Source: Pseudomonas alkylphenolica (GTDB lineage: Bacteria; Pseudomonadota; Gammaproteobacteria; Pseudomonadales; Pseudomonadaceae). From it: 64,000 nucleotides of DNA. A program made the position numbers and the translations under genes. The notes under the pieces were generated by a model. The model saw only the letters and a list, made by a program, of their open reading frames with translations. It searched no databases and was not told the DNA's origin. The first letter of the stretch is position 1; each line of letters begins with the position of its first letter. The stretch lies in NCBI RefSeq assembly GCF_004025535.1, contig NZ_QJRG01000034.1, positions 806,001-870,000 on the forward strand, given 5' to 3'. Below, piece by piece: positions 36,155 through 44,551 of this stretch.

Positions 36155-36276
36155 GGTCACGGTCCCTGAAAATTTTGCCGATTCTAAAGAGCCTTGGGCA
36201 AAGCGCAAAACACTGTCCGATCTTCGCCCACTTTGTCTTCCGGGCGCTTGGCCGGGAATGGCCTGAAATCATAGAA

Positions 36277-36295
36277 TATGGAATCAAGTTCCATA
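36277..36295. promoter_or_regulatory. Predicted IclR operator, copy 2
   Basis: TATGGAATCAAGTTCCATA: perfect 7-bp arms and a 5-bp centre, in the divergent region between iclR and the FAD oxidoreductase, 36 bases before the latter's start codon. It can serve both autoregulation and control of the rightward gene. Confidence 0.75.
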
Positions 36296-36331
36296 ATATA
36301 ACAAAATCCATTGTTTCAGGAGACGCTGCCC

Positions 36332-38050
36332 ATGACTGCGATTGTCCCCCCACCCTCCCGCCACGACTGCGACGTGCTGGTGATCGGTTCTGGTGCTGCC
36401 GGCCTGTCCGCAGCCGTCACCGCAGCCTGGCACGGGCAGAAGGTCATCGTCGTCGAAAAAGACCCGGTCTTCGGTGGCGCTACCGCATGGTCCGGCGGCT
36501 GGATGTGGGTGCCGCGCAATCCGCTGGCACAGCGCGCCGGCATCTGCGAGGAGCGCTCTCAGGTGCGCACTTACCTTGAGCACGAACTGGGTGAGCGCTT
36601 CGACGCCACGATGATCGATGCCTTTCTCGACGCCGCGCCGCGCATGGTGTCGTTTTTCGAGCGTCATACCGCGCTGCAGTTTGCTGACGGCAACGCTATT
36701 GCCGATATCCACGGCAACACCCCCGGCGCCGGCACCGGTGGGCGCTCGGTGATCGCCGCACCTTACGACGGCCGTCAGGTCGGCAATTTGCTCAAGCGCC
36801 TGCGCAAGACCATGCGCGAAACCTCATTTGTCGGTATGCCGATCATGGCCGGCAGTGACCTTGGCGCCTTTCTGACCCTGACGCGCTCATGGCGCTCGCT
36901 GCTGCATGTGGGCAAGCGTTTCAGCCGACATCTGCTCGACCTTGCCCTGCACGGTCGGGCCCTGCAACTGGTCAACGGTGTCGCCCTGGTGGCGCGCCTG
37001 GCCAAGTCGGCGCAAGACCTCGGGGTGTTGCTGTGGGAGTCGGCACCAGCCCGTTCGCTGATCAAGGAAGATGGTCGCGTCACCGGTGCGGTGATCGACA
37101 CGGCGCGCGGCCCGCTGACCATTCATGCGCGCAAGGCGGTAGTGCTTGCCGCAGGCGGCTTTGCCAATGATATCGAACGGCGCAAGGCGCTGTTCCCGCG
37201 CACCCCGACTGGCCACGAGCACCTGGCATTGCCGCCCTTGGGCGCCAACGGTGATGGTTTGCGTCTGGGTGAAAGCGTCGGCGGTCAGGTGGCCGACGAT
37301 CTGTACAGCCCGGTGGCTTGGGCCCCGGTTTCACGGGTAGCGCACAAGGACGGTACGATCGGGCATTTCCCGCACATCATTGAACGCGGCAAGCCGGGCA
37401 TCATCGGGGTATTGGCCGACGGCAAACGCTTCGTCAATGAAGCCGACGGCTACTACGACTATGTCAGCGCCATGGTCACCAAGGCACCCGGTGAGCGGGT
37501 CGAATCCTGGTTGATCTGCAGCCACGCCTTCCAGCGCCGCTACGGCCTGGGCATGTCACGCCCCTTCCCCTTACCGGTGCGCCCCTTTATCAACAGCGGC
37601 TACCTGAAAACTGCCGACACCCTCGAGGCGCTGGCCGTCACCTGTGGTATCGACCCCCAGGGTTTGAGCGACACCGTCGCCGAATACAACCGCCATGCCC
37701 GCAACGGCGACGACCCGCTGTTTGGCCGCGGCTCAACCCTCTACAACCGTAAACAGGGCGACGCCTTGCACGGTCCCAATCCCTGCGTGGCCCCGATCGA
37801 ACAAGGTCCGTTCTACGCAGTGAAAGTCGAGCCAGGGTGCTTTGGAACCTTCGCCGGGCTCAGAACCAACGAACACGCCCAGGTACTCGACACCCAGCGT
37901 CAGCCCATTGCCGGTTTGTATGCGGTGGGTACGGACATGGCCAGCATCATGGGTGGCTATTACCCGGCCGGTGGCATCAACCTGGGGCCGGCAGCAACCT
38001 TCGGCTACATCGCAGGGCGACATATTGCCGAAGTGAAAGACTACGAATGA
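36332..38050 (+). CDS. FAD-dependent dehydrogenase, 3-ketosteroid-Delta1-dehydrogenase-like
   Basis: A 572-residue cytoplasmic flavoprotein of the FAD-binding-2 family. The dinucleotide motif VIGSGAAGLSAAV is at about residues 16-28, followed by VVEKDPVFGGATAWSGG (about 43-59), and the C-terminal GGYYPAGGINLGPAATFGYIAGRH closes the FAD domain as in KstD and related enone-forming dehydrogenases. Such enzymes introduce a double bond next to a ring ketone, and some aromatise oxo-cyclohexane carboxylates. CAGGAG precedes the start. Operator copy 2 lies just upstream. The substrate is unknown; position before pcaGH suggests a cyclic precursor of protocatechuate. Confidence 0.85.
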   Translation: MTAIVPPPSRHDCDVLVIGSGAAGLSAAVTAAWHGQKVIVVEKDPVFGGATAWSGGWMWVPRNPLAQRAGICEERSQVRTYLEHELGERFDATMIDAFLDAAPRMVSFFERHTALQFADGNAIADIHGNTPGAGTGGRSVIAAPYDGRQVGNLLKRLRKTMRETSFVGMPIMAGSDLGAFLTLTRSWRSLLHVGKRFSRHLLDLALHGRALQLVNGVALVARLAKSAQDLGVLLWESAPARSLIKEDGRVTGAVIDTARGPLTIHARKAVVLAAGGFANDIERRKALFPRTPTGHEHLALPPLGANGDGLRLGESVGGQVADDLYSPVAWAPVSRVAHKDGTIGHFPHIIERGKPGIIGVLADGKRFVNEADGYYDYVSAMVTKAPGERVESWLICSHAFQRRYGLGMSRPFPLPVRPFINSGYLKTADTLEALAVTCGIDPQGLSDTVAEYNRHARNGDDPLFGRGSTLYNRKQGDALHGPNPCVAPIEQGPFYAVKVEPGCFGTFAGLRTNEHAQVLDTQRQPIAGLYAVGTDMASIMGGYYPAGGINLGPAATFGYIAGRHIAEVKDYE

Positions 38051-38051
38051 A

Positions 38052-38103
38052 TACAGGGCCGTCCTGCCTCCACACTCGCGGTGGAAGCAGGAACGGCCCT
38101 GTA
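38052..38103. terminator. Long hairpin between FAD dehydrogenase and pcaG
   Basis: TACAGGGCCGT-CCTGC-TCCAC arms pair with GTGGA-GCAGG-ACGGCCCTGTA with few mismatches. It begins one base after the FAD gene and ends 16 bases before the pcaG stop codon. It has no T run, but such a stem can end or protect both convergent transcripts. Confidence 0.7.
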
Positions 38104-38119
38104 CCGGATCAGCCAGCGA

Positions 38120-38725
38120 TCAGAAGTCGAAGAACACCGTCTCGCCTTCACCCTGGATACGGATGTCGAAGCGATACGCCAACTGGCCGTCCACTTCGCA
38201 ACGGGTCGCCACCAGCGTCTCGCGACGCTGCGGTTGCTCGATCAGGTTGAGCACCGGGCACTGCGCGTTGGCCTGTGCTTCATCATCGAAATACAGGCGC
38301 GTCTGCAGGTGGATATTGATGCCACGCGCAAACAGGCTGACATTGATGTGCGGCGCCATCGGCACACCTGCAGCATTGCGCACTACACCCGGCTTGACCG
38401 TGTGCAGGGTCCACTCGCCAGCATCGAAAGTAGTCGCTGTGCGACCAAAACTGTTGAACGGCCGCTCCAGGTCGAAGTCACTCTGGTACTGGCCATTGTG
38501 ATCCGCCTGCCAGAACTCCAGGAACGAGTCGCGAACAAGGTGGCCGTTGCCGTCATAGACGTTGCCGAACACGAGGATATGTTCACCCGGCGCATCGTTG
38601 CGGGCCATGCGGTTCCAGATTTCCTGGTCACGCCCCGGGTTGCCGGCCGCTTCAAGGGCCAGGCCGATGTGCACATAAGGGCCGGCCGTCTGCGAAGGGG
38701 TTTCCGGCAGCAATTGAATAGGCAT
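38120..38725 (-). CDS. pcaG: Protocatechuate 3,4-dioxygenase alpha subunit
   Basis: A 201-residue subunit of the intradiol ring-cleaving enzyme that opens protocatechuate to 3-carboxy-cis,cis-muconate, first step of the beta-ketoadipate pathway. The N terminus (LLPETPSQTAGPYVHIGL) and APHINVSLFARGI (about 133-145) are typical; the alpha chain lacks the full iron ligand set, as expected. GAGGAGGTGACC before the ATG is a strong ribosome-binding site and fixes the start at 38725. It follows pcaH by 10 bases. Confidence 0.97.
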   Translation of the reverse strand: MPIQLLPETPSQTAGPYVHIGLALEAAGNPGRDQEIWNRMARNDAPGEHILVFGNVYDGNGHLVRDSFLEFWQADHNGQYQSDFDLERPFNSFGRTATTFDAGEWTLHTVKPGVVRNAAGVPMAPHINVSLFARGINIHLQTRLYFDDEAQANAQCPVLNLIEQPQRRETLVATRCEVDGQLAYRFDIRIQGEGETVFFDF

Positions 38726-38735
38726 GGTCACCTCC

Positions 38736-39455
38736 TCAGCAGTTTTCGAAGTGGGTCTTGCGCTGGCCGCGCAACACGATGTCGAAGCGATACGCAAGGC
38801 AGTCCATAGGGTTGCCGTTGCTCATGTCCAACCGAGCGATCAGGCTCTGCACCGCTTCCGGGTTGGCAATCGACTTTACGATCGGGCACATCGGGATCAG
38901 CGGATCACCTTCGAAGTACAGCTGGGTGATCAAACGGGTGGCGATCGACGGACCACTGATCGACACATGGATATGCGCCGGGCGCCAGTCGTTCGGACCG
39001 TTGCGCCATGGGTATGGCCCCGGTTTGATGGTGCGGAAGCTGTAGAAGCCTTCGCTGTCGGTCAACGCCCTGCCGACGCCACCGAAGTTCGGGTCCAGCG
39101 GTGCCAGGTAGCGGTCGTTCTTGTGCCGGTAACGGCCACCGGCATTGGCTTGCCAGATCTCTACCAGGGTATGCGGGATCGGCTTGCCGTACTGATCACA
39201 GACACGGCCGGCGAGGATGATCCGCTCACCGATGGGCAACCCGCCGTTGTTGAAGTTGAGCAGCAGATCGTGGTCATGCTGGCCGAACTTCAGGTGGGAA
39301 AAGTCCGGGCCGGTGCTTTCACTGATCGACTGGGGAATGCTCACCAGCGCCTGACGCGGCGAACGGGCAATGGAAGTTTTGTAATCCGGGGTCAAGGCTT
39401 TCGGGTGCCAGTTGCGATCACGGATAGCGAAGCGACTTGTGTCTTGCGCAGACAT
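38736..39455 (-). CDS. pcaH: Protocatechuate 3,4-dioxygenase beta subunit
   Basis: A 239-residue catalytic subunit of protocatechuate 3,4-dioxygenase. The non-heme Fe(III) ligands are in place: a Tyr in [11 protein letters not shown] (near residue 109), a Tyr in [10 protein letters not shown] (near 148) and the two His of RPAHIHVSI (near 161 and 163). It leads the pcaHG operon. AGGAGAA precedes the start. A PcaQ-type motif lies about 105 bases upstream. Product of quiC, encoded 6 kb to the left, is its substrate. Confidence 0.97.
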   Translation of the reverse strand: MSAQDTSRFAIRDRNWHPKALTPDYKTSIARSPRQALVSIPQSISESTGPDFSHLKFGQHDHDLLLNFNNGGLPIGERIILAGRVCDQYGKPIPHTLVEIWQANAGGRYRHKNDRYLAPLDPNFGGVGRALTDSEGFYSFRTIKPGPYPWRNGPNDWRPAHIHVSISGPSIATRLITQLYFEGDPLIPMCPIVKSIANPEAVQSLIARLDMSNGNPMDCLAYRFDIVLRGQRKTHFENC

Positions 39456-39560
39456 GCCGTTCTCCTGTCTTGGAATTATTGGAACGCCTGGGCGTGGCAG
39501 ACGTGCTTGCAGTTTCCGGCATGAGCGCGCCAGAGAATATTGAAAATAACGCCGCCACAG

Positions 39561-39576
39561 ATAACCAAATGGTTAT
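39561..39576. promoter_or_regulatory. PcaQ-type LysR binding site upstream of pcaHG
   Basis: ATAACC-AAAT-GGTTAT matches the ATAACC-N4-GGTTAA motif described for the LysR regulator PcaQ in other proteobacteria. It is in the divergent region between pcaH and ypfJ. No pcaQ gene lies next to it. Confidence 0.65.
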
Positions 39577-39655
39577 GTGTCCATCAGTAATCTCACAGAG
39601 CAACGCGCGGTGAACTAATCTTTGAGCTCATGTTTACAAGCTCTGGAGAGCGCTC

Positions 39656-40537
39656 ATGCAATGGCGAAAAGGCAGGCGCAGCGACAATGTGGTCGATGCC
39701 CGTGGCGAGGGTGGTGGCGGCATGCGCTTTGGCGGCGGCAAGGGCCTGAGCATCGGCGCCATCCTGTTGATCGTCGGTATCGGCTGGATGACCGGACAGG
39801 ACCCGCTGCAGATCCTCGGCCAGTTGACCGGGCAGATGGGTCAGCAAAGCGCACCGATGAGCACCGACACCGGCAAGGCGCCACCGGCCAACGACGAACA
39901 GGCCGAATTCGTCGCCTCGATCCTCGGCGATACCGAAGACACCTGGCGGGCAATTTTCGCCCAGGCCGGACGCCAGTATAAAGACCCGACCCTGACCCTG
40001 TTCAGCGGCCAGATCAGTTCGGCGTGCGGTTATGCCTCCTCCGCTGTCGGCCCCTTCTATTGCCCGGCAGACCAGAAGGTCTACCTCGACATGAGTTTCT
40101 TTCGCGAGATGGAGCAGCGCTTTTCCGCCGCCGGCGACTTTGCCCAGGCTTATGTGATTGCCCATGAAGTCGGTCACCACGTGCAGACCCTGCTCGGTGT
40201 TTCGGCCAAGGTCCAGGCGGCCCGACAACGTGGCGAACGCATGGAGGGCGACAACGGCCTGCTGGTGCGCCAGGAACTGCAAGCCGACTGCCTGGCCGGC
40301 GTATGGGCCTACCAGGCGCAGCAACGCCTGAACTGGCTGGAGCCCGGCGACATCGAAGAGGCCCTGAACGCCGCCAATGCCATCGGCGACGACCGTCTGC
40401 AGCAGCAGGGCCAGGGCCGGGTAGTGCCCGACTCGTTCACCCACGGCACTTCGCAACAGCGTGTGCGCTGGTTCAAGACCGGCTTCGCCAAGGGTGACAT
40501 AAACCAGTGCGACACCTTCAGCACCCGCTCACTGTAA
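39656..40537 (+). CDS. ypfJ: Neutral zinc metallopeptidase, YpfJ family
   Basis: A 293-residue membrane-anchored protein. After a basic, glycine-rich cytoplasmic N terminus there is one membrane segment (about residues 34-48), and the rest faces the periplasm. The zinc motif HEVGHHVQ (about 170-177) marks it as a metallopeptidase of the YpfJ/KPN_02809 group. A disulphide pair is possible. Its physiological substrate is not known. It is a single gene, divergent from pcaHG, with a GC hairpin (40553-40579) downstream. Confidence 0.9.
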   Translation: MQWRKGRRSDNVVDARGEGGGGMRFGGGKGLSIGAILLIVGIGWMTGQDPLQILGQLTGQMGQQSAPMSTDTGKAPPANDEQAEFVASILGDTEDTWRAIFAQAGRQYKDPTLTLFSGQISSACGYASSAVGPFYCPADQKVYLDMSFFREMEQRFSAAGDFAQAYVIAHEVGHHVQTLLGVSAKVQAARQRGERMEGDNGLLVRQELQADCLAGVWAYQAQQRLNWLEPGDIEEALNAANAIGDDRLQQQGQGRVVPDSFTHGTSQQRVRWFKTGFAKGDINQCDTFSTRSL

Positions 40538-40552
40538 CCCCCTCCTCCACGC

Positions 40553-40579
40553 CCGCGGCAGCCTTCCACGCTGCCGCGG
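40553..40579 (+). terminator. GC-rich hairpin after ypfJ
   Basis: CCGCGGCAGC-cttccac-GCTGCCGCGG: perfect 10-bp arms, 15 bases after the ypfJ stop codon. No T run follows, so it is a probable terminator or mRNA-stabilising stem. Confidence 0.6.
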
Positions 40580-40623
40580 ACACACCTGGTTACTTCCACC
40601 GACAACTTTTGCTGAAAAAGCGT

Positions 40624-40650
40624 TTCAGCTACGGGCCAAGCCGCCGATAA
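40624..40650 (+). promoter_or_regulatory. Candidate FliA (sigma-28) promoter of mcpS
   Basis: GCCGATAA at 40643-40650 is an exact -10 element for flagellar sigma FliA. Eleven bases before it, TTCAGCTA is a poor but recognisable version of TAAAGTTT. Chemoreceptor genes are common FliA targets. The leader to the mcpS start is about 80 nt and contains AAAAACAAAAAA (40680-40691), an A-rich stretch of Hfq/Crc type. Confidence 0.5.
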
Positions 40651-40739
40651 CCCGTGCTCAAGCACATCGGCTGGCCACCAAAAACAAAAAATCTTCCAGC
40701 GATACGGATAACGACGCCTTACGTTCCTGGAGGGAATAC

Positions 40740-42659
40740 ATGAACAGCTGGTTTGCCAACATCAGCGTCAACCTGAAACTCGGCCTGGGCTTCGGCCTGG
40801 TACTGCTGCTCACCAGCCTGCTGGCGCTGACCGGCTGGAACAGCATGAGCGGGTTGATCGATCGCAGTAACTGGATGAGCGATATCACCCAGCTCAACAG
40901 CGACCTCACCGACCTGCGCATCACCCGCCTGCAGTACATGCTGACCAACGGCGATGACGCAGCTGCCGGCAGCGTCCAGGTCAAGTTGAACGCCTTCAGC
41001 GAACAGCAGCAAAAGCTGCTGAAAAGCTTCAAGAGCCCGGAGAACGTCAAGCTGCTCCAGGAACTGGGGCAAGTGATCGATGCTTATCAGGTGTCGATCA
41101 ACAAGATGCGTGCCGGCTACAAGACCAGCCTGGCGGCGCGCGATGCCATGAACCAGGCGGCCAACCAGGCCGTTGCGCTGATCGACGCGATCAACCGCGA
41201 CATCCTCGCCCTGCCTGAAGGAGACGCCAGCCGCCTGGAGCAGTTCCGCACCGTCACCCAGGCCAAGGACCAGTTGTTCCAGGTGCGTCTGGCCGTGCGC
41301 AGCTACATTGCCGATATCAGCAGCGAAACCGAACAACTGGCCCTGCGTCAGCTGGATGGTGCGCTGGCTGAAATTGCCAACCTGAACCGTCAGATGCCAA
41401 ACGAGACCACGCGCATCAAGCAGTTCGAAAGCGCCGTCATGGCCTATCGTGACGCCGTGCGTCAGTTCAGCGCCGCCACCGCCGATGTTGCCGTGGCCAG
41501 GCAAGAGATGACGGTTCAAGGGGCCACCATCGTCAAGATCAGCAATGCCCTGTACAGCCTGCAACTCGAACGCCGAGACAACGAAAGCGCTCAGGCCCGT
41601 ACACTGCAACTGACCGCAACCTTGTTGGCGCTGCTGGTCGGCGTGCTGGCTGCAGTGATCATCACCCGCCAGATTACCCGCCCCCTGCGTGACACCTTGG
41701 CAGTGGTGGAAAAAATCGCTTCCGGTGACCTCACCCACAACCTGCGCGTTACCCGCCGCGACGAGCTGGGTGTGCTGCAACAAGGCATCCAGCGCATGGG
41801 CGAAACCTTGCGTGATCTGATCAGCGGCATTCGTGACGGCGTTACCCAGATCGCCAGCGCGGCCGAAGAGCTTTCAGCCGTCACCGAAGAAACCAGCGCC
41901 GGGGTCAACAGCCAGAAAGTCGAGACCGACCAGGTTGCCACCGCCATGCATGAAATGGCGGCCACGGTGCAGGAAGTTGCACGCAATGCCGAGCACGCCT
42001 CGGAGGCCGCTACCGATGCCGACGCGCAAGCGCGTGCCGGTGATCAGGTGGTTGCCGAAGCGATCAGCCAGATCGAGCGCCTGGCCGAAGAAGTGCACCG
42101 CTCCACCGAAGCCATGGGTCAGTTGCAGCAGGAAAGCCAGAAGATCGGCAGCGTCATGGACGTGATCAAGTCGGTCGCCGAACAAACCAATCTGCTGGCA
42201 TTGAACGCCGCCATCGAAGCAGCCCGCGCCGGTGAAGCCGGACGTGGCTTTGCCGTGGTTGCCGACGAAGTGCGCGGCCTGGCCCAGCGGACGCAAAAAT
42301 CCACCGAAGAGATCGAAGAGCTGGTTGCAGGTCTGCAGAGCGGTACCCAGCAGGTGGCCAATGTGATGCTCGGCAGCCGCAACCTCACCGACAGCAGCGT
42401 AGAACTCACGCGCAAGGCTGGTGCATCACTGGAGAGCATCACCCGTACCGTGTCCAACATCCAGTCGATGAACCAGCAGATTGCCGCGGCGGCCGAACAG
42501 CAGAGCGCTGTGGCCGAACAGATCAGCCGCAGCATCATCAATGTCCGCGATGTGTCGGAACAGACCGCAGCGGCCAGCGATGAAACGGCGGCGTCGAGCG
42601 TCGAGCTGGCGCGGCTGGGTAATCAGTTGCAGACCATGGTCAGCCACTTCCGCGTCTGA
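40740..42659 (+). CDS. mcpS: Chemoreceptor with HBM sensor domain (McpS-like)
   Basis: A 639-residue inner-membrane methyl-accepting chemotaxis protein. One membrane helix (about 12-32) leads to a periplasmic helical bimodular region (about 40-285), a second helix (about 287-307), HAMP, and the cytoplasmic signalling domain with the hairpin [19 protein letters not shown] (about 480-498). The length, HBM-type sensor and position next to pcaGH-ypfJ and ggt match P. putida McpS, which detects malate, succinate, fumarate and other TCA intermediates. McpQ (citrate) is the nearest alternative. A FliA-type promoter is likely. Confidence 0.88.
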   Translation: MNSWFANISVNLKLGLGFGLVLLLTSLLALTGWNSMSGLIDRSNWMSDITQLNSDLTDLRITRLQYMLTNGDDAAAGSVQVKLNAFSEQQQKLLKSFKSPENVKLLQELGQVIDAYQVSINKMRAGYKTSLAARDAMNQAANQAVALIDAINRDILALPEGDASRLEQFRTVTQAKDQLFQVRLAVRSYIADISSETEQLALRQLDGALAEIANLNRQMPNETTRIKQFESAVMAYRDAVRQFSAATADVAVARQEMTVQGATIVKISNALYSLQLERRDNESAQARTLQLTATLLALLVGVLAAVIITRQITRPLRDTLAVVEKIASGDLTHNLRVTRRDELGVLQQGIQRMGETLRDLISGIRDGVTQIASAAEELSAVTEETSAGVNSQKVETDQVATAMHEMAATVQEVARNAEHASEAATDADAQARAGDQVVAEAISQIERLAEEVHRSTEAMGQLQQESQKIGSVMDVIKSVAEQTNLLALNAAIEAARAGEAGRGFAVVADEVRGLAQRTQKSTEEIEELVAGLQSGTQQVANVMLGSRNLTDSSVELTRKAGASLESITRTVSNIQSMNQQIAAAAEQQSAVAEQISRSIINVRDVSEQTAAASDETAASSVELARLGNQLQTMVSHFRV

Positions 42660-42664
42660 TCAAT

Positions 42665-42764
42665 GTAGGAGCGGATTCATCCGCGATGGACGACAAAGTC
42701 GTCCCGGTTCCCGATCCCGGAGGGGGACGCTGGCGCGTCCCATCGCGGATAAGTTCGCTCCTAC
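42665..42764. repeat. Inverted pair of REP units between mcpS and ggt
   Basis: GTAGGAGCGGATTCATCCG (42665 onward) and its near complement ending CGCTCCTAC at 42764 form a REP doublet about 100 bases long, with inner complementary GACTTTGTC-type arms. The right unit covers the ggt stop codon. Confidence 0.85.
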
Positions 42765-44428
42765 CTGACTACGTGGCCAACACCCCGCCCACGCGGGTCG
42801 GATGCGGTTTCCAGCGCTGTGCCGTTGACCCGGATCGCCTGGATGTCACCCATCTCCCAACCCTGATCCTCCAGGGTGTAGCCCATCTTCTTCAGCTCAT
42901 CGGCGACTTTGCCGGTGAGCGGCGCATAGGCGTCGAAATAGATGGTGTCCTTGGGCAGCAACTGGTGATGCACGCGTTGCGCCGCCACGGCTTTTTCCAG
43001 CGGCAGGTTGTAGTCGTACAGATTGTTCAGCACCTGGAAGATCGAGGTGAAGATCCGCGAGCCACCCGGCGTTCCGAGTACCAGAGTGACCTGGCCATCA
43101 CGGGTGACCAGCGTTGGCGCCATGGACGAGAGCATGCGCTTGCCCGGCTCGATCGCGTTGGCATCACCGCCGACCACACCGAAGGCGTTGGCGACACCCG
43201 GCTTGGAGCTGAAGTCGTCCATCTCGTCGTTGAGCAGGAAGCCCGCGCCCTTGACCACCACGCCGCTGCCATAGTCCCAGTTCAGGGTGTAGGTGTTGCT
43301 GACCGCGTTACCCTGCTTGTCGACGATGGAGAAGTGCGTGGTCTGGTGCGGCTCCAGGCCCGGACGCACTTTCTCGGTCTCGGAAATGGCCGTCGGATTG
43401 ACCTCCTGCGCACGCTTGGCCAGGTACTCCTTGGCAATCAGTTTATCCACAGGCACCTTGGAAAACGCCGGGTCGCCCAGGTAGTCGGCACGGTCGGCGA
43501 ACACGCGCTTCTCGATTTCTGCCAGCAAGTGGATGTAGCGGGCCGAGTTCAGCTCAACCCCTTTGAAGTCGGCCTCGCGGTTGTCCTTGATGCCCAGCAG
43601 TTGCGCCAGCGCAACGCCGCCGGAGCTTGGCAGCGGTGCGGTGTAGACCACATTGCCGCGCCACTGGATGCCCATCGGTTCACGCCAGACGGCTTTGTAG
43701 TCCTTGAGGTCGTCCTTGGTGATCAGGCCCTTGTCGGCCTCCATCTGCGCAACCAGCAAGTCGGCGGTCTTGCCTTGGTAGAACTCGCTCACGCCTTTGT
43801 CGGCGATGCGTTCCAGGGTTTGCGCCAGCTCGGGCTGCTTGAAGGTTTCGCCGACTTTCATGTTGCCGAAATAGTCATTGAAGTTGGTGCTGTCCTTGAA
43901 CAGCCCCAAAGCATCTTCGCGGTACTGGTATTGCTTTTCGGCAATCTTGAAACCGTTTTTGGCGTAGCCCACCGCCGGGGTGATCAGCTCGGACCAGGGC
44001 AGTTTGCCGAACTTCTGATGCGCCTCCCATAACCCCATCACCGTGCCTGGCACACCGGCGGCGCGAGCACCGACCAGGCTCAGGTTCTCGATGATCTCGC
44101 CCTTGTCGTCCAGATACATATTGCGGCTGGCGGCCTTGGGGGCGATTTCGCGGTAGTCGAGGAAGTAGGGTTTGCCGTCCATGTACAAGGTCATGAAACC
44201 GCCGCCACCGAGGTTGCCCGCTTCGGGGTAGGTCACGGCCAGGGTGAAGGCAGTGGCGACAGCAGCGTCCACCGCGTTACCGCCTTTCTTGAGTACCTCG
44301 GCGGCTACCTGTGCACCATATTGATCGGGTGCGGCCACCGCGCCACCCTCCAGCGTTACCGCGTATGCCGATGAACTGGCGATTATAGCGGCGCCCAGGC
44401 CCAGGGTTCGGAACATCACAACGTGCAT
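42761..44428 (-). CDS. ggt: Gamma-glutamyltransferase
   Basis: A 555-residue secreted precursor of gamma-glutamyltranspeptidase, which hydrolyses glutathione and gamma-glutamyl amides in the periplasm. A signal peptide ends at about residue 24 (SSSAYA). The precursor self-cleaves before the nucleophile Thr in HQTTHFSIVD (about residue 363), giving large and small subunits. GGGGF (near 79-83) and DEMDDFS (near 399-405) also match the family. AAGGA before ATG 44428 supports the start; an ATG 12 bases later is possible. Its stop codon lies inside the REP doublet. Confidence 0.94.
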   Translation of the reverse strand: MHVVMFRTLGLGAAIIASSSAYAVTLEGGAVAAPDQYGAQVAAEVLKKGGNAVDAAVATAFTLAVTYPEAGNLGGGGFMTLYMDGKPYFLDYREIAPKAASRNMYLDDKGEIIENLSLVGARAAGVPGTVMGLWEAHQKFGKLPWSELITPAVGYAKNGFKIAEKQYQYREDALGLFKDSTNFNDYFGNMKVGETFKQPELAQTLERIADKGVSEFYQGKTADLLVAQMEADKGLITKDDLKDYKAVWREPMGIQWRGNVVYTAPLPSSGGVALAQLLGIKDNREADFKGVELNSARYIHLLAEIEKRVFADRADYLGDPAFSKVPVDKLIAKEYLAKRAQEVNPTAISETEKVRPGLEPHQTTHFSIVDKQGNAVSNTYTLNWDYGSGVVVKGAGFLLNDEMDDFSSKPGVANAFGVVGGDANAIEPGKRMLSSMAPTLVTRDGQVTLVLGTPGGSRIFTSIFQVLNNLYDYNLPLEKAVAAQRVHHQLLPKDTIYFDAYAPLTGKVADELKKMGYTLEDQGWEMGDIQAIRVNGTALETASDPRGRGVGHVVR

Positions 44429-44551
44429 GAGAGCGTCCTTGGTGTTGTTTTCGTTGAACAGCCATTAAGGCTGATGTCCGAAAAACAATCAAACACCGCA
44501 GGAAAATCCGCCGCTTGTAGAAAAGTTTTGTCGCAGTCGAAGCAGTTCCGA

